Below the pieces are notes generated by a model that was given only the letters and a program-made list of their open reading frames with translations, did no database searches and was not told the origin of the DNA. Shown piece by piece: positions 10,009 through 18,829 of a stretch of DNA of 36,669 nucleotides. The stretch is from Candidatus Woesebacteria bacterium RIFCSPHIGHO2_01_FULL_38_10 (lineage in GTDB: Bacteria; Patescibacteriota; Microgenomatia; UBA8517). Made by a program: the position numbers and the translations under genes. The number at the start of each line of letters is the position of its first letter. The stretch's first letter is position 1. Location: positions 270 to 36,938 of the forward strand of contig MGGC01000027.1 in assembly GCA_001792215.1 (NCBI GenBank). The letters run 5' to 3'.

Positions 10009-10886
10009 AAAACCTTTTCAGCTTTGACAATTAATCCGTACGAATAATTACAGTGGAAAATTTTCCCATCAATATTTAAAATCTTTCTCAAGAATGAAAT
10101 ATTTTTATTCGCTCGAGAATACCTCGCGGCTTGCCGTGAGGATGAATGAGCGGACGAACTTGGCGAAGGATATTTCGTAGCAAAGCTACGAAATAATTCA
10201 TTAAATAGGATATTAATTATCTGCATGAATATAATAATGAAAGGTGCAAAGAAAGAATATAAACAATATTGTTTGATCTCAAATTCATCTCTAAGAAGCT
10301 CTTTTATATTTTTTAAATTGTAGTGTTTGTGATACGAATTATCAGTTATCGTAACATCCCCATACATATTTTTTTCATTCACAAAATGTTTTAAGTAGTT
10401 TTCTTTACCGTAAAATCTCGAGTACAAAAATTTATGGAGTTTTGGAAAATTAAACTTAAGGTTTCCTCGATCTAAAAAATCAAAAATACCCTTATTAGGT
10501 ACCGTAATAATTAGTACTCCGCCATTCTTAAGAATCCTGTACAACTCTCGAATAACTCTTTTTTCATCACCAACGTGTTCAATTACCTCTATTGCTGTTA
10601 CCACATCAAAAAAACAATCTGGATAAGGTAAGGGTTCGTGCGGATTTATCTTCTCAAATTTTACATCTTCAAAATTCACAGATTTTTTTTCAAATGGCTC
10701 TCCATACGGATCACATCCATACAATCCTTCCACCTTGTTTTTTAGTTTTCCAAGAAAGTATCCGTTTCCACAGCCAAAATCCAGTAACCTACCTATTTTA
10801 CCGTCAGAGAGCATATTGTATACCTGCCACATTCTAAATGGGTCTTTATATCTAAAAGGATTGTTAGAAGTTGATTTGCTCAACAT
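10005..10886 (-). CDS. Class I SAM-dependent methyltransferase
   Basis: GRLLDFGCGNGYFLGKL, AIEVIEHVGDE, LKNGGVLIITVPN; contains an in-frame palindromic insertion near the C-terminus. Confidence 0.85.
   Translation of the reverse strand: MLSKSTSNNPFRYKDPFRMWQVYNMLSDGKIGRLLDFGCGNGYFLGKLKNKVEGLYGCDPYGEPFEKKSVNFEDVKFEKINPHEPLPYPDCFFDVVTAIEVIEHVGDEKRVIRELYRILKNGGVLIITVPNKGIFDFLDRGNLKFNFPKLHKFLYSRFYGKENYLKHFVNEKNMYGDVTITDNSYHKHYNLKNIKELLRDEFEIKQYCLYSFFAPFIIIFMQIINILFNELFRSFATKYPSPSSSAHSSSRQAARYSRANKNISFLRKILNIDGKIFHCNYSYGLIVKAEKVL
10103..10202. repeat. 100-bp two-hairpin palindromic element, copy B, in frame inside the methyltransferase gene
   Basis: Encodes NELFRSFATKYPSPSSSAHSSSRQAARYSRANK; hairpins 10110-10152 and 10172-10194. 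Confidence 0.9.
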
Positions 10887-10962
10887 AATAAACTACCATC
10901 ATAACTTACATCAATTTGGTAACACCTAGAATAATCTCTTTTAGAAAAAAATTTATATTAGT

Positions 10963-11170
10963 TACAAGTTTCACACTTCGCTTAATAACATCTTCCTCGA
11001 AACTTGTTGCAAGGTATTATCTAGATGTTATCTTTGCTTCGATTCATCCCCAATACTTGTATCGGAGAATTCTCGAAGTCGCGAATAGCAACCTCGGACG
11101 ATGGCCCGAAGGGAATCTTCGGAGGTGATTTAGTCTACCTGCGAAGGCAGACCTGTTTGTGAAACTTGTG
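10963..11170 (+). mobile_element. MITE-like structured element, copy 2
   Basis: TACAAGTTTCACACTTCG...GTGAAACTTGTG; TIR TACAAGTTTCAC/GTGAAACTTGTG (11 of 12 complementary); flanked by TTAGT (10958-10962) and TTAGT (11171-11175). Confidence 0.88.
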
Positions 11171-11187
11171 TTAGTAATCATCCATCT

Positions 11188-12291
11188 TTACACCGTTTCC
11201 TTTTTAATAATACCAAGAGCAACTGTTGCGCTATCGTCCCAATTCATAGATCTTGCGTATCTTTTTGCCGACGAAGAAAACATTTGGTAAAGTTTTTTGT
11301 TCTTTAAAATCCTCAAGGATTCCTTTGCCAGATCGGCAGGTGTGTTTCTTTTTACAATAATCCCGTTTACACCATTTTTGGTTACATCCCTCAATCCCGG
11401 CACATTATAAACTATGGCCGGAGTTCCAACTATATTTGCTTCCGGCACAATAAGTCCCCAACCCTCGCGAACCGAGGGAACAAGAATTAGGTGAGCTTTT
11501 ACTAATAAATCAAACTTTTTCTTCTGGCTAACAAACCCCTTGAAATCAATATCTTTATCAAGACGCAGTTTTCTAACCAGATTTCTTAATCTTCTTTCAT
11601 AACTTTCTTCTCCCCTACCAACTATCCACATCTTCGCATTATTAATTTTACTTTTAATAATACTAAAAGCCTTAATCGCGTCTTCAATTCCCTTCGACTG
11701 TGCAAGCCTGCCCAAAAAGATAACAGTTGGAAGGCTAGATTTCTCGGGAATATCCTTAGGCAAAGAGTAAGTAAATCCCATTGGAATAACAGTAATATTC
11801 TTATCAGCAATTCCATTTACAACCAGGTCTTTTTTCGTCGACTCAGAAATTGTTAGAAAAGTCACTCTCCTGTATAAAAGTAAGTACAATCTTTCAACAA
11901 TCTTACCTATTAAATTTATCGGGAAGGGATACATCTGATCCCAAACTTCTTTTGCTACTTCGCAAGCAAGACAGACTACCGGTTTTTTTGAATAAAGCGC
12001 TGAGAAGAACGGATACCCGTGAACCTCATCCACAATTACATCAAAATCTTTAAAATCACCCCTGAGGTAATTAAGAAATGCCAAAATGTGCACGTTATAC
12101 CAGGTCCCCCGCCTAAGATAGGTAACGCCATCGATAACCTCGTTTTCTTTTGCATCAGGAAAACAGGCGCTAAAGTGAGTAACACTATGCCCGGATTTTA
12201 CCCACCTCTTTGCCATTTCGTGGCTTAAAAGCTCGGCTCCACCACCGTAGGGGTGTTTAATGTCACGCCAAGAAAAAATTAATATTTTCAT
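11188..12291 (-). CDS. GT4 family glycosyltransferase
   Basis: PYGGGAELLSHEMAKRW, VIFLGRLAQSKGIEDAI, VPSVREGWGLIVPEAN. Confidence 0.9.
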   Translation of the reverse strand: MKILIFSWRDIKHPYGGGAELLSHEMAKRWVKSGHSVTHFSACFPDAKENEVIDGVTYLRRGTWYNVHILAFLNYLRGDFKDFDVIVDEVHGYPFFSALYSKKPVVCLACEVAKEVWDQMYPFPINLIGKIVERLYLLLYRRVTFLTISESTKKDLVVNGIADKNITVIPMGFTYSLPKDIPEKSSLPTVIFLGRLAQSKGIEDAIKAFSIIKSKINNAKMWIVGRGEESYERRLRNLVRKLRLDKDIDFKGFVSQKKKFDLLVKAHLILVPSVREGWGLIVPEANIVGTPAIVYNVPGLRDVTKNGVNGIIVKRNTPADLAKESLRILKNKKLYQMFSSSAKRYARSMNWDDSATVALGIIKKETV

Positions 12292-13301
12292 TTCAGGCGA
12301 GCAATATTGGCATCAACCAGCATAGCAACTAGATCAGAAAATTTAGTTTTTGGTTGCCAACCAAGACTTCTTTTTGCTTTCGAATAGTCTGCAACTAAAG
12401 GCCCCGTTTCTGTCGGTCTTATGAACCTTTTATCAACCTCAATGTAATTCTTCCAATCCAAACCAACATAACTAAAAGCTTTTTTACAAAGATCCTTAAT
12501 TGTATGAGTTTCTCCTGTACCAATTACATAATCATCCGGAATTCTTTGCTGAAGCATCAGCCACATGCTCTTCACATAGTCTCCTGCAAATCCCCAGTCA
12601 CGCTTTGCATCCAAATTCCCAAGAGCAACCTTTCCGTTCTTCATAATCAGATCGCCTTCCTCATTCAAGTGCTCAGAGTTTTTTATTCCCAATTTGGCAC
12701 AGGCTACTGCATAAGTAACTTTCTGAGTTACAAAACCTAAACCCCGTCTAGGAGATTCGTGATTAAAAAGAATTCCGCAGGAAATATGCATCCCATAACT
12801 TTTACGGTAAATTCTGGCTATGTTATGAGCATAAAGTTTGGCCGCAGCATAAGGATTAGCAGGATTAAAAGGCGTATCCTCATTCTGAGGAATTTCCTTA
12901 ACCCAACCAAACATTTCGCTACTTGAGGCTTGATAAAACCGCGCTTTAGGGTGAATGTCCCGCACCGTTTCCATAACTCTTTGTGCACCAATACCGGTAA
13001 TTTCTGCAGTATGAACAGGTTGCCTGAAAGATTCAGCCGGGGAAGACTGTGAAGCCAGATTATAAACTTCCCCAAGACCTTTAATCAAAGTAAGAGCCGA
13101 GGCAAGGGAAACCGGGTCAAGTAAATCCGCTTGAATAATATTTAAGCGATGTTGAATGTGGGCGATGTTTGCATATAAAAAATGACTTGTTTTTCTAACA
13201 ATTCCGTAAACGTCATATCCCTTGCTGAGTAAAAATTCGGCCAGATAACTACCATCCTGACCGGTAATTCCTGTTATTAAAGCTACTCTTTTTCTGGCCA
13301 T
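12288..13301 (-). CDS. gmd: GDP-mannose 4,6-dehydratase
   Basis: ALITGITGQDGSYLAEFLLSKGYDVYGIVRKTS, NLASQSSPAESF, FNPANPYAAAKLYAH, NHESPRRG: hallmark GMD motifs. Confidence 0.95.
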   Translation of the reverse strand: MARKRVALITGITGQDGSYLAEFLLSKGYDVYGIVRKTSHFLYANIAHIQHRLNIIQADLLDPVSLASALTLIKGLGEVYNLASQSSPAESFRQPVHTAEITGIGAQRVMETVRDIHPKARFYQASSSEMFGWVKEIPQNEDTPFNPANPYAAAKLYAHNIARIYRKSYGMHISCGILFNHESPRRGLGFVTQKVTYAVACAKLGIKNSEHLNEEGDLIMKNGKVALGNLDAKRDWGFAGDYVKSMWLMLQQRIPDDYVIGTGETHTIKDLCKKAFSYVGLDWKNYIEVDKRFIRPTETGPLVADYSKAKRSLGWQPKTKFSDLVAMLVDANIARLK

Positions 13302-13350
13302 AATTTTTTGTATCTTACCCTCAATAACGTCTCAAATGCAACCCGTCTGG

Positions 13351-13806
13351 CTAGCGTAAAAATCCGTGCTCGTCGATAAAAGCCCGATGGATAATTGAGT
13401 AAAACCACAAATCAGACTGAACAAATGTATCTAAGACCAGATGGGGAATCATCCCTAAAATCAACGCCGTCGCAAAAGATTTCCAACCCCGCTTTAGCGA
13501 AACTAACCTTAGTAAAAAAATCCATTCCCATGCATGAAGGGGAACAATCGCTCTTTGTGAAATCTCAAAATATCTCATATCGACAAACTCAAACAGATTA
13601 AAGTGAAATCCGTAAAATAAAAAATAGTCGATCAAATGATCAAGGTCAAGAACATAAGTGACGATCACAACCACAAAAGCAAGTGCTACCTTTCCTGTTT
13701 TTTTCCAATAAAGTAGTGCAAAAGGGATTGCCAGCAACCCATGCATAACCTCGTGGAAAAAAAGATTTTTAGTGATCAAATTATGTACAAAATCTAAGTA
13801 ACTCAT
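13351..13806 (-). CDS. Membrane-embedded metal-dependent-hydrolase-like (DUF457/YdjM-type) protein
   Basis: HEVMHGLLAIPFALLYW, DLDHLIDYF, HLVLDTF histidine/aspartate pattern in a TM protein. Confidence 0.5.
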   Translation of the reverse strand: MSYLDFVHNLITKNLFFHEVMHGLLAIPFALLYWKKTGKVALAFVVVIVTYVLDLDHLIDYFLFYGFHFNLFEFVDMRYFEISQRAIVPLHAWEWIFLLRLVSLKRGWKSFATALILGMIPHLVLDTFVQSDLWFYSIIHRAFIDEHGFLR

Positions 13807-13981
13807 AATTAAAAAACAAGTAAATTAGATTCTTTCAGGTCAGAGACTAAAATGCAAATATTTAATGCTCACGTGTTTGAAACCTATTAGCCTTGACATT
13901 TTTTACAAGCGTAAGAAGTTTTAGACTGGACATAGAATCTTTTAAAAACGCCTAAGTGCTAAAAATAAGTGAAGTCATTTT

Positions 13982-14824
13982 TTACTGCTTGCTATTTAAT
14001 GTAAGATACTTTGGCGTAATCCAGTTTTTGCGGTTTTTGCTATCGTAATAATGGAGTATTTTCAACCTGTAAAAAACTGCGGCAGTGTCCCACAACATTT
14101 TAAAAACGGTATTTGCAAAACCCTTACTGATAATCGTCGAGCCGGAAAAATCTATTTTTATCTCAACCGGCGCTTCAAAGATTTTCTTATACCCCAAATA
14201 ATGCGAGACAGACAAAAGCTCAATATCAAAAGCAAATTCCTTCACCAAAACCCGGGGTAAAACTTGCTCTAAAACTTCCCTTCTGAAAAACTTCAATCCA
14301 ACCTGTGTGTCTTTTACCCTCACACCAAAGAAAAATCTAACCATAAGCTGATAAACAATCGAGACTACCCTTCTTTGCCAGGAATATTCAACTTTCGAGG
14401 CTGGATGTCTTTTAGATCCCACAGTTATATCAGCATCGTACCACTCGAAATGCTCAAGAAGCATTGAAATTCCATTTGGATTAATATCTACTCCCGCATC
14501 GATAAACCCGACAATATCACCCCTGGCTTTTGCCATGCCGAATCTCACCGCGTGCCCCTTACCCAAGTTGGTCAAATAACCGGTAACTTTGACTTTGTCA
14601 GGATATTTTTTTGCATACTTCTTGGCATTCTCGTAAGTCTTATCTACCTTTCCATCGACAACACAAATAACTTCATAAGGATATCGTATTTTATCAAGAA
14701 CCGAAACGATAGACCTTAAATTTTTCTCAATGAACTTTTCAGCTTTATATGCGGGGATTACCAGTGTTACAAAACGTTCAAAATACTGATCTTTTTTGGA
14801 TACCATAAAGAAAGTATATCGCAA
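13982..14824 (-). CDS. GT2 family, dolichyl-phosphate mannosyl/glucosyltransferase-like
   Basis: VTLVIPAYKAEKFIEKNL, GKGHAVRFGMAKARGDIVGFIDAGVDINP, KDTQVGLKFFRREV. Confidence 0.88.
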   Translation of the reverse strand: MRYTFFMVSKKDQYFERFVTLVIPAYKAEKFIEKNLRSIVSVLDKIRYPYEVICVVDGKVDKTYENAKKYAKKYPDKVKVTGYLTNLGKGHAVRFGMAKARGDIVGFIDAGVDINPNGISMLLEHFEWYDADITVGSKRHPASKVEYSWQRRVVSIVYQLMVRFFFGVRVKDTQVGLKFFRREVLEQVLPRVLVKEFAFDIELLSVSHYLGYKKIFEAPVEIKIDFSGSTIISKGFANTVFKMLWDTAAVFYRLKILHYYDSKNRKNWITPKYLTLNSKQ

Positions 14825-16070
14825 GGGCCAAAAACATAAAAGAAGCCGCGACTATCGATACGTTAATCACCTGGTTTATCGTCGAGTGAAAAAACCAAAT
14901 TCCAACCACTTGAACCAGTGCCGTTATAACCGAAACAATAGAAACCTTTGACTTTTCCAGGGATAGATAGAAATTCAAGATTAGCGATGCCAGAACAAAA
15001 ATGCTCATGAAAATCCCAAATTGAAATAGATATTTCGAGCCCTCCAAATACCTAGCACCGAATAAAAGTCTAATTGCTGCTTCAGGAAACAGCAAATAGA
15101 TAATTAAGATTGAAAGACACATTAGAAAAACCATAAAAAAACTTAAAAAAAAGATCTTTCTATAAGCATTCCCTCTGGAAAACCTTTTTGATACAAGAGG
15201 AAACATCACACTTGCTATCGGCGATGTTCCGAAAAAAATAACCCTCCCTAGGGTGGAAATCGAAGCATAAATTCCGGCGTCGTATGACGAGAAAAAGTGC
15301 TTTACCAAAACCAAATCCGACGAAAAAATCGAGTTTGTCGCAATCGACCCCAACAATATTGCTACGGAGTATCTTAGTACTTTCTTTCCGTCTTTAAAAC
15401 CGGAAAGTAAAATTTTCAGCCTAAGTTTGCTTAAGAAATACTTTAACAACAAAAAACTTATGGTGGTCGATATTACAATAGCAAATACCGCGCCAAAAAC
15501 TTCAAATCCCAGAAAAACAAATAAAACTCCCAAAAGAAGCCTTCCTGAAACTTCGACAGCAGACGACACAACCACTTGGTTGAATTTAAGCAACCCTTGC
15601 AATAATGCTCGATATACTACGCTTATCGACGAGACAAAGAGGATTGGAGCCAGTAAAATTAATATTTTTTTATCGATATACAAAAAATTATTTAAAAATG
15701 GGATAGAAACTAGTAATAGTAGGCTTGCAAAAACAGCAATTTTTAAAGAAATTCTCAAAAACCACCCAAACAAACCACCCAGCTCACCCTCGTCGCTAGC
15801 CGATACAAACTTAACAACCACCAGCGATAAAAAACCAAACGAAGTAAAAAAAAGTCCCATTATTGAAATAATAGTAGCAAGCTCGCCATATGTAGCCGGG
15901 CCGAGCATTCTCCCGATTATTAAATGGTAAAGATAGGCGATAAAATTTGTTATGTTTGTACCCAATATCATCACAGCACTGCCTGAGAATAATGGGTGCT
16001 TAACAATTTCCCTCGGTGAAATTGAAAAGTTCAAGACTGAAAACTGGTAGCCAAGAATTTTTTCTCTCAT
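14778..16070 (-). CDS. Oligosaccharide/polysaccharide flippase (Wzx/MATE-like)
   Basis: ~12 TM protein, ITNFIAYLYHLIIGRMLGPATYGELATIISI typical of PST flippases; overlaps the next gene. Confidence 0.85.
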   Translation of the reverse strand: MREKILGYQFSVLNFSISPREIVKHPLFSGSAVMILGTNITNFIAYLYHLIIGRMLGPATYGELATIISIMGLFFTSFGFLSLVVVKFVSASDEGELGGLFGWFLRISLKIAVFASLLLLVSIPFLNNFLYIDKKILILLAPILFVSSISVVYRALLQGLLKFNQVVVSSAVEVSGRLLLGVLFVFLGFEVFGAVFAIVISTTISFLLLKYFLSKLRLKILLSGFKDGKKVLRYSVAILLGSIATNSIFSSDLVLVKHFFSSYDAGIYASISTLGRVIFFGTSPIASVMFPLVSKRFSRGNAYRKIFFLSFFMVFLMCLSILIIYLLFPEAAIRLLFGARYLEGSKYLFQFGIFMSIFVLASLILNFYLSLEKSKVSIVSVITALVQVVGIWFFHSTINQVINVSIVAASFMFLALAIYFLYGIQKRSVF

Positions 16071-17272
16071 GAAACCCAGTAACCTCGCGTAAAAAGCGAG
16101 GTTACTATAAACAGACTTATAATAAGTAAAAAAAATATAAGATTTGCCGCAATCTTGGGAACTCTGGAAAGAAACATTGCCATTATAATATACGCCGGAA
16201 ATAAAACCAAAACATATCTCGGCATTGAAGAGAAACTTCCGGATAAAGTCGGTATTAAATAACCAATAACAAGGTAAGTAACATAACTTAATCTAATTTT
16301 TGGTATCCTTATTCTCCTCATCGACCCTGAGTGTAGTCGAAGAACAAACCCTCCCAATATCCCCAATAATCCCAGCCCACCGAATGAGACCGCCGTGATC
16401 GTCTCCATCCAGGTCGTAAAAACAACCGGAAAATAGCTATAATCAATATTTGGCAACACCTTAAAAACATACCTGTAAAAAACTTGAGGAAGCAGGACGA
16501 AACCAGGCACTCTTTGCTCACCAAAAATTGAAACCGAATGAAAAAATTCCAAAGGGTCTCCAGTTTCCCTTTTAAGGTAAAACATATAAAAAGATAACCC
16601 CAAAGGAATCATTAGTAAGTAAAAAGCTGGCAAAAACTTAGAAAGTCTCAATTTTAAAAATCGTCGTGCAGGATCTGAAACAATAAAAAACTCAACTAAT
16701 AAAGCCGGAAAAATTGCTAAACCAATAATCCTTGTCAAACTTGATAATCCTCCCAGAAACCCTGCCCAAAACCATCTCCCCTTTCTTGCAAAATAAAAAG
16801 ACCAAATTACCGAAGCAAAAAAGATTGATTCAGTATAATACGACCCAAAATAAAAAGATGTTGGAAAAAAAAGCAAAATTAAAATAGCAAGCTTAACAAT
16901 CTTCTCCGAGTAGTCCAGTCTTATAAGTTTTGCCAATCCTATTATTCCTATTAAAAAGGATAAATTGGAAATTACCAGTCCGGAAATTGCTAAGTTAACA
17001 AAATCTTGTCCGAAAATATTAGCTAAAAAACGAATTAAAAAAGGATATAAGGGAAAATAAAAAAAGGTAAGCGGTTGATAGCCTTGACGGGCTATTGAAA
17101 GATAGTGCTCACCATCAAAATTAATCCAAGCCCAAAGATAAGGATGCTTTAAATAATTTGATAGCCCGCCTCCCAAAAAGTTCATCTGCAATGGCAAAAT
17201 GCCAATTGCAAAAGAAAGGGTAACAAGAAGAAAAACCCTCCAGCCGATAAAAAGTAAAAATATTTTGCCCAT
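16067..17272 (-). CDS. PIG-V/Gpi18-like GT-C mannosyltransferase
   Basis: WINFDGEHYLSIARQGYQPLTFFYFPLYPFLIR, FPTSFYFGSYYTESIFF. Confidence 0.8.
   Translation of the reverse strand: MGKIFLLFIGWRVFLLVTLSFAIGILPLQMNFLGGGLSNYLKHPYLWAWINFDGEHYLSIARQGYQPLTFFYFPLYPFLIRFLANIFGQDFVNLAISGLVISNLSFLIGIIGLAKLIRLDYSEKIVKLAILILLFFPTSFYFGSYYTESIFFASVIWSFYFARKGRWFWAGFLGGLSSLTRIIGLAIFPALLVEFFIVSDPARRFLKLRLSKFLPAFYLLMIPLGLSFYMFYLKRETGDPLEFFHSVSIFGEQRVPGFVLLPQVFYRYVFKVLPNIDYSYFPVVFTTWMETITAVSFGGLGLLGILGGFVLRLHSGSMRRIRIPKIRLSYVTYLVIGYLIPTLSGSFSSMPRYVLVLFPAYIIMAMFLSRVPKIAANLIFFLLIISLFIVTSLFTRGYWVS
16078..16106. repeat. Perfect 11-bp stem AGTAACCTCGC-gtaaaaa-GCGAGGTTACT at a gene junction
   Basis: Inverted repeat read directly; overlaps the last codons of the PIG-V-like gene, next to the ATGA overlap with the flippase gene. 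Confidence 0.9.
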
Positions 17273-17273
17273 A

Positions 17274-18392
17274 CTAGTTTCTACTAGCTATCCTTATGTA
17301 CACTTTCATCGTTTCTTCTGCTGTTTTTTTCCAAGAAAACTCTTTTGCTCTTTCTTTTCCTCGCCTGATAAGTTGAACCCGAAGGCCGGCATTGGTGGTA
17401 ACTTCCTGAATCTTCTCGACAATATCGTTAGGATCGTCTGGATCAAAATTTAGTCCTGCGCCACCTGCTATCTCCATAAGTGCGTTTGTCTTTGAGATTA
17501 TGACCGGGCACCCAGAGGCCATTGCTTCCAACACAGGTAAACCAAATCCTTCGTAAAAAGAGGGCTGGCAATAAAGAGTGGCTAAATTATAGATTAAAAC
17601 CAAATCGCTGTCTGAAACATACCCAAGCCTAGTTATATAAGGATTGTCTGTAAATTCTTTAAGCAGTTTCTTATAGTGAGTTAGTTCTGGATGTGATCTT
17701 CCCAAGATAAACCTGATCCAATCTTTCGGACCCTGCAAAGAACTAATTTCTATACCTTTTGTTTCAATACCCAAAGCCTGCTTCCCGCAGATAATCAAAG
17801 GAGTTTTGGCGATTTTACAAGCAGATATTAAAGCGGATACGTTTTTATTGTAATTGATATCTCCTACATACAAAACAAATTTGTTGGGTAAACGATATTT
17901 TTTCCTGATAGAGGATAGTAACTTTCTATCATTAATCTTTTTAAAAATACTCTTTGGAGCCAGGTAGATTACCTGAACCAAATTTTCCTCAATACCCAAA
18001 AATCTGACAATGTCTTTTTTTGAAGTTTCTGAGTCGGTAATTATTGCATCAACCCATCTTAGCAAAAACTTGTTAATTAAAAATCGCATCCTACCTTTAA
18101 TTCCGGGTGGATAGTGTTTAGGAAAAATTAAAGGAGTAAGATCATGAATTGTAACGACTATCTTTGGCCTTTTCCGCCAAGGAAGAGTAACGAAAAAGGG
18201 ATTAAAATAGGGATAATGTAAAATATCATACTTTAGCAAATTCTCGCTTCCAAAATCTAAAGAATGAATTTTCAACTTTCTGTCTCTTTTACTTTCCTTT
18301 TTTAATATCTCAATTAGTTCTTTTGTATAAGTTCCAACTCCTCGCACCGCGTGCCCACTCTGCAAAGGACCCGAATCTATAGCAACTCTCAT
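17274..18392 (-). CDS. GT4 family glycosyltransferase
   Basis: VRGVGTYTKELIEIL, VTIHDLTPLIFPKHYP, CQPSFYEGFGLPVLEAMASGCPVI. Confidence 0.92.
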   Translation of the reverse strand: MRVAIDSGPLQSGHAVRGVGTYTKELIEILKKESKRDRKLKIHSLDFGSENLLKYDILHYPYFNPFFVTLPWRKRPKIVVTIHDLTPLIFPKHYPPGIKGRMRFLINKFLLRWVDAIITDSETSKKDIVRFLGIEENLVQVIYLAPKSIFKKINDRKLLSSIRKKYRLPNKFVLYVGDINYNKNVSALISACKIAKTPLIICGKQALGIETKGIEISSLQGPKDWIRFILGRSHPELTHYKKLLKEFTDNPYITRLGYVSDSDLVLIYNLATLYCQPSFYEGFGLPVLEAMASGCPVIISKTNALMEIAGGAGLNFDPDDPNDIVEKIQEVTTNAGLRVQLIRRGKERAKEFSWKKTAEETMKVYIRIASRN

Positions 18393-18588
18393 TAGAAGTA
18401 TTATATCCTCACCAAGCCACTATCACCAACCTCCTAATCCCTGGCCACGCCAGCCTAACAAGCGGTCTACTTAGGGCTAATCCTGTACACAATTTCCGGT
18501 CTTACTTTTCTCCAATTCTTTCTTTAACCACAGGGACCAGTTACCCCGAAAGTTGCTACCAATCTAAAATCAGCACATTTCTCACCTA

Positions 18589-18827
18589 CACAAGGCAGAC
18601 AGGTCTACCTGCGGTAGACAAGGCTTAAATCACCTCTGAGGTACCAACTGACTTCACCTCGGAGGAATCCCTTCGGGTTACCGTCCGAGGTTGCTATTCG
18701 CGATTTCAAGAATTCCCCGATACAAGTATTGGGAATGAATTGAAGAAAAGATAACATCTTTCTTTAGAGAAAATACCTTGCAACAAGTTTCGAGGAAGAT
18801 GTTATTAATGGAGGTACGAAACTTGTA
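18589..18827 (-). mobile_element. MITE-like structured element, copy 3 (inverted relative to copies 1 and 2)
   Basis: Reverse complement TACAAGTTTCGTACC...CCTTGTG; near-duplicate flanks ACCTA (18584-18588) and ATCTA (18828-18832); extra GAGGTGA duplication and extra hairpin versus copy 1. Confidence 0.85.
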
Positions 18828-18829
18828 AT

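Noticed and set aside
11461-11478. CCCTCG-cgaac-CGAGGG hairpin in the GT4 gene
   Set aside because: Falls in the conserved PSVREGWGL motif; protein constraint explains the sequence and no second copy was seen.
13895-13925. Plus-strand TTGACA as promoter -35
   Set aside because: No -10 hexamer at suitable spacing and no plus-strand gene downstream.
18589-18827. MITE-like element as a T-box or other known riboswitch
   Set aside because: The GAGGTGATTT and CCCGAAGGG stems look leader-like, but there is no T-box consensus (AGGGTGGNACCGCG), and flanking duplications plus opposite orientation in copy 3 favour a mobile element.
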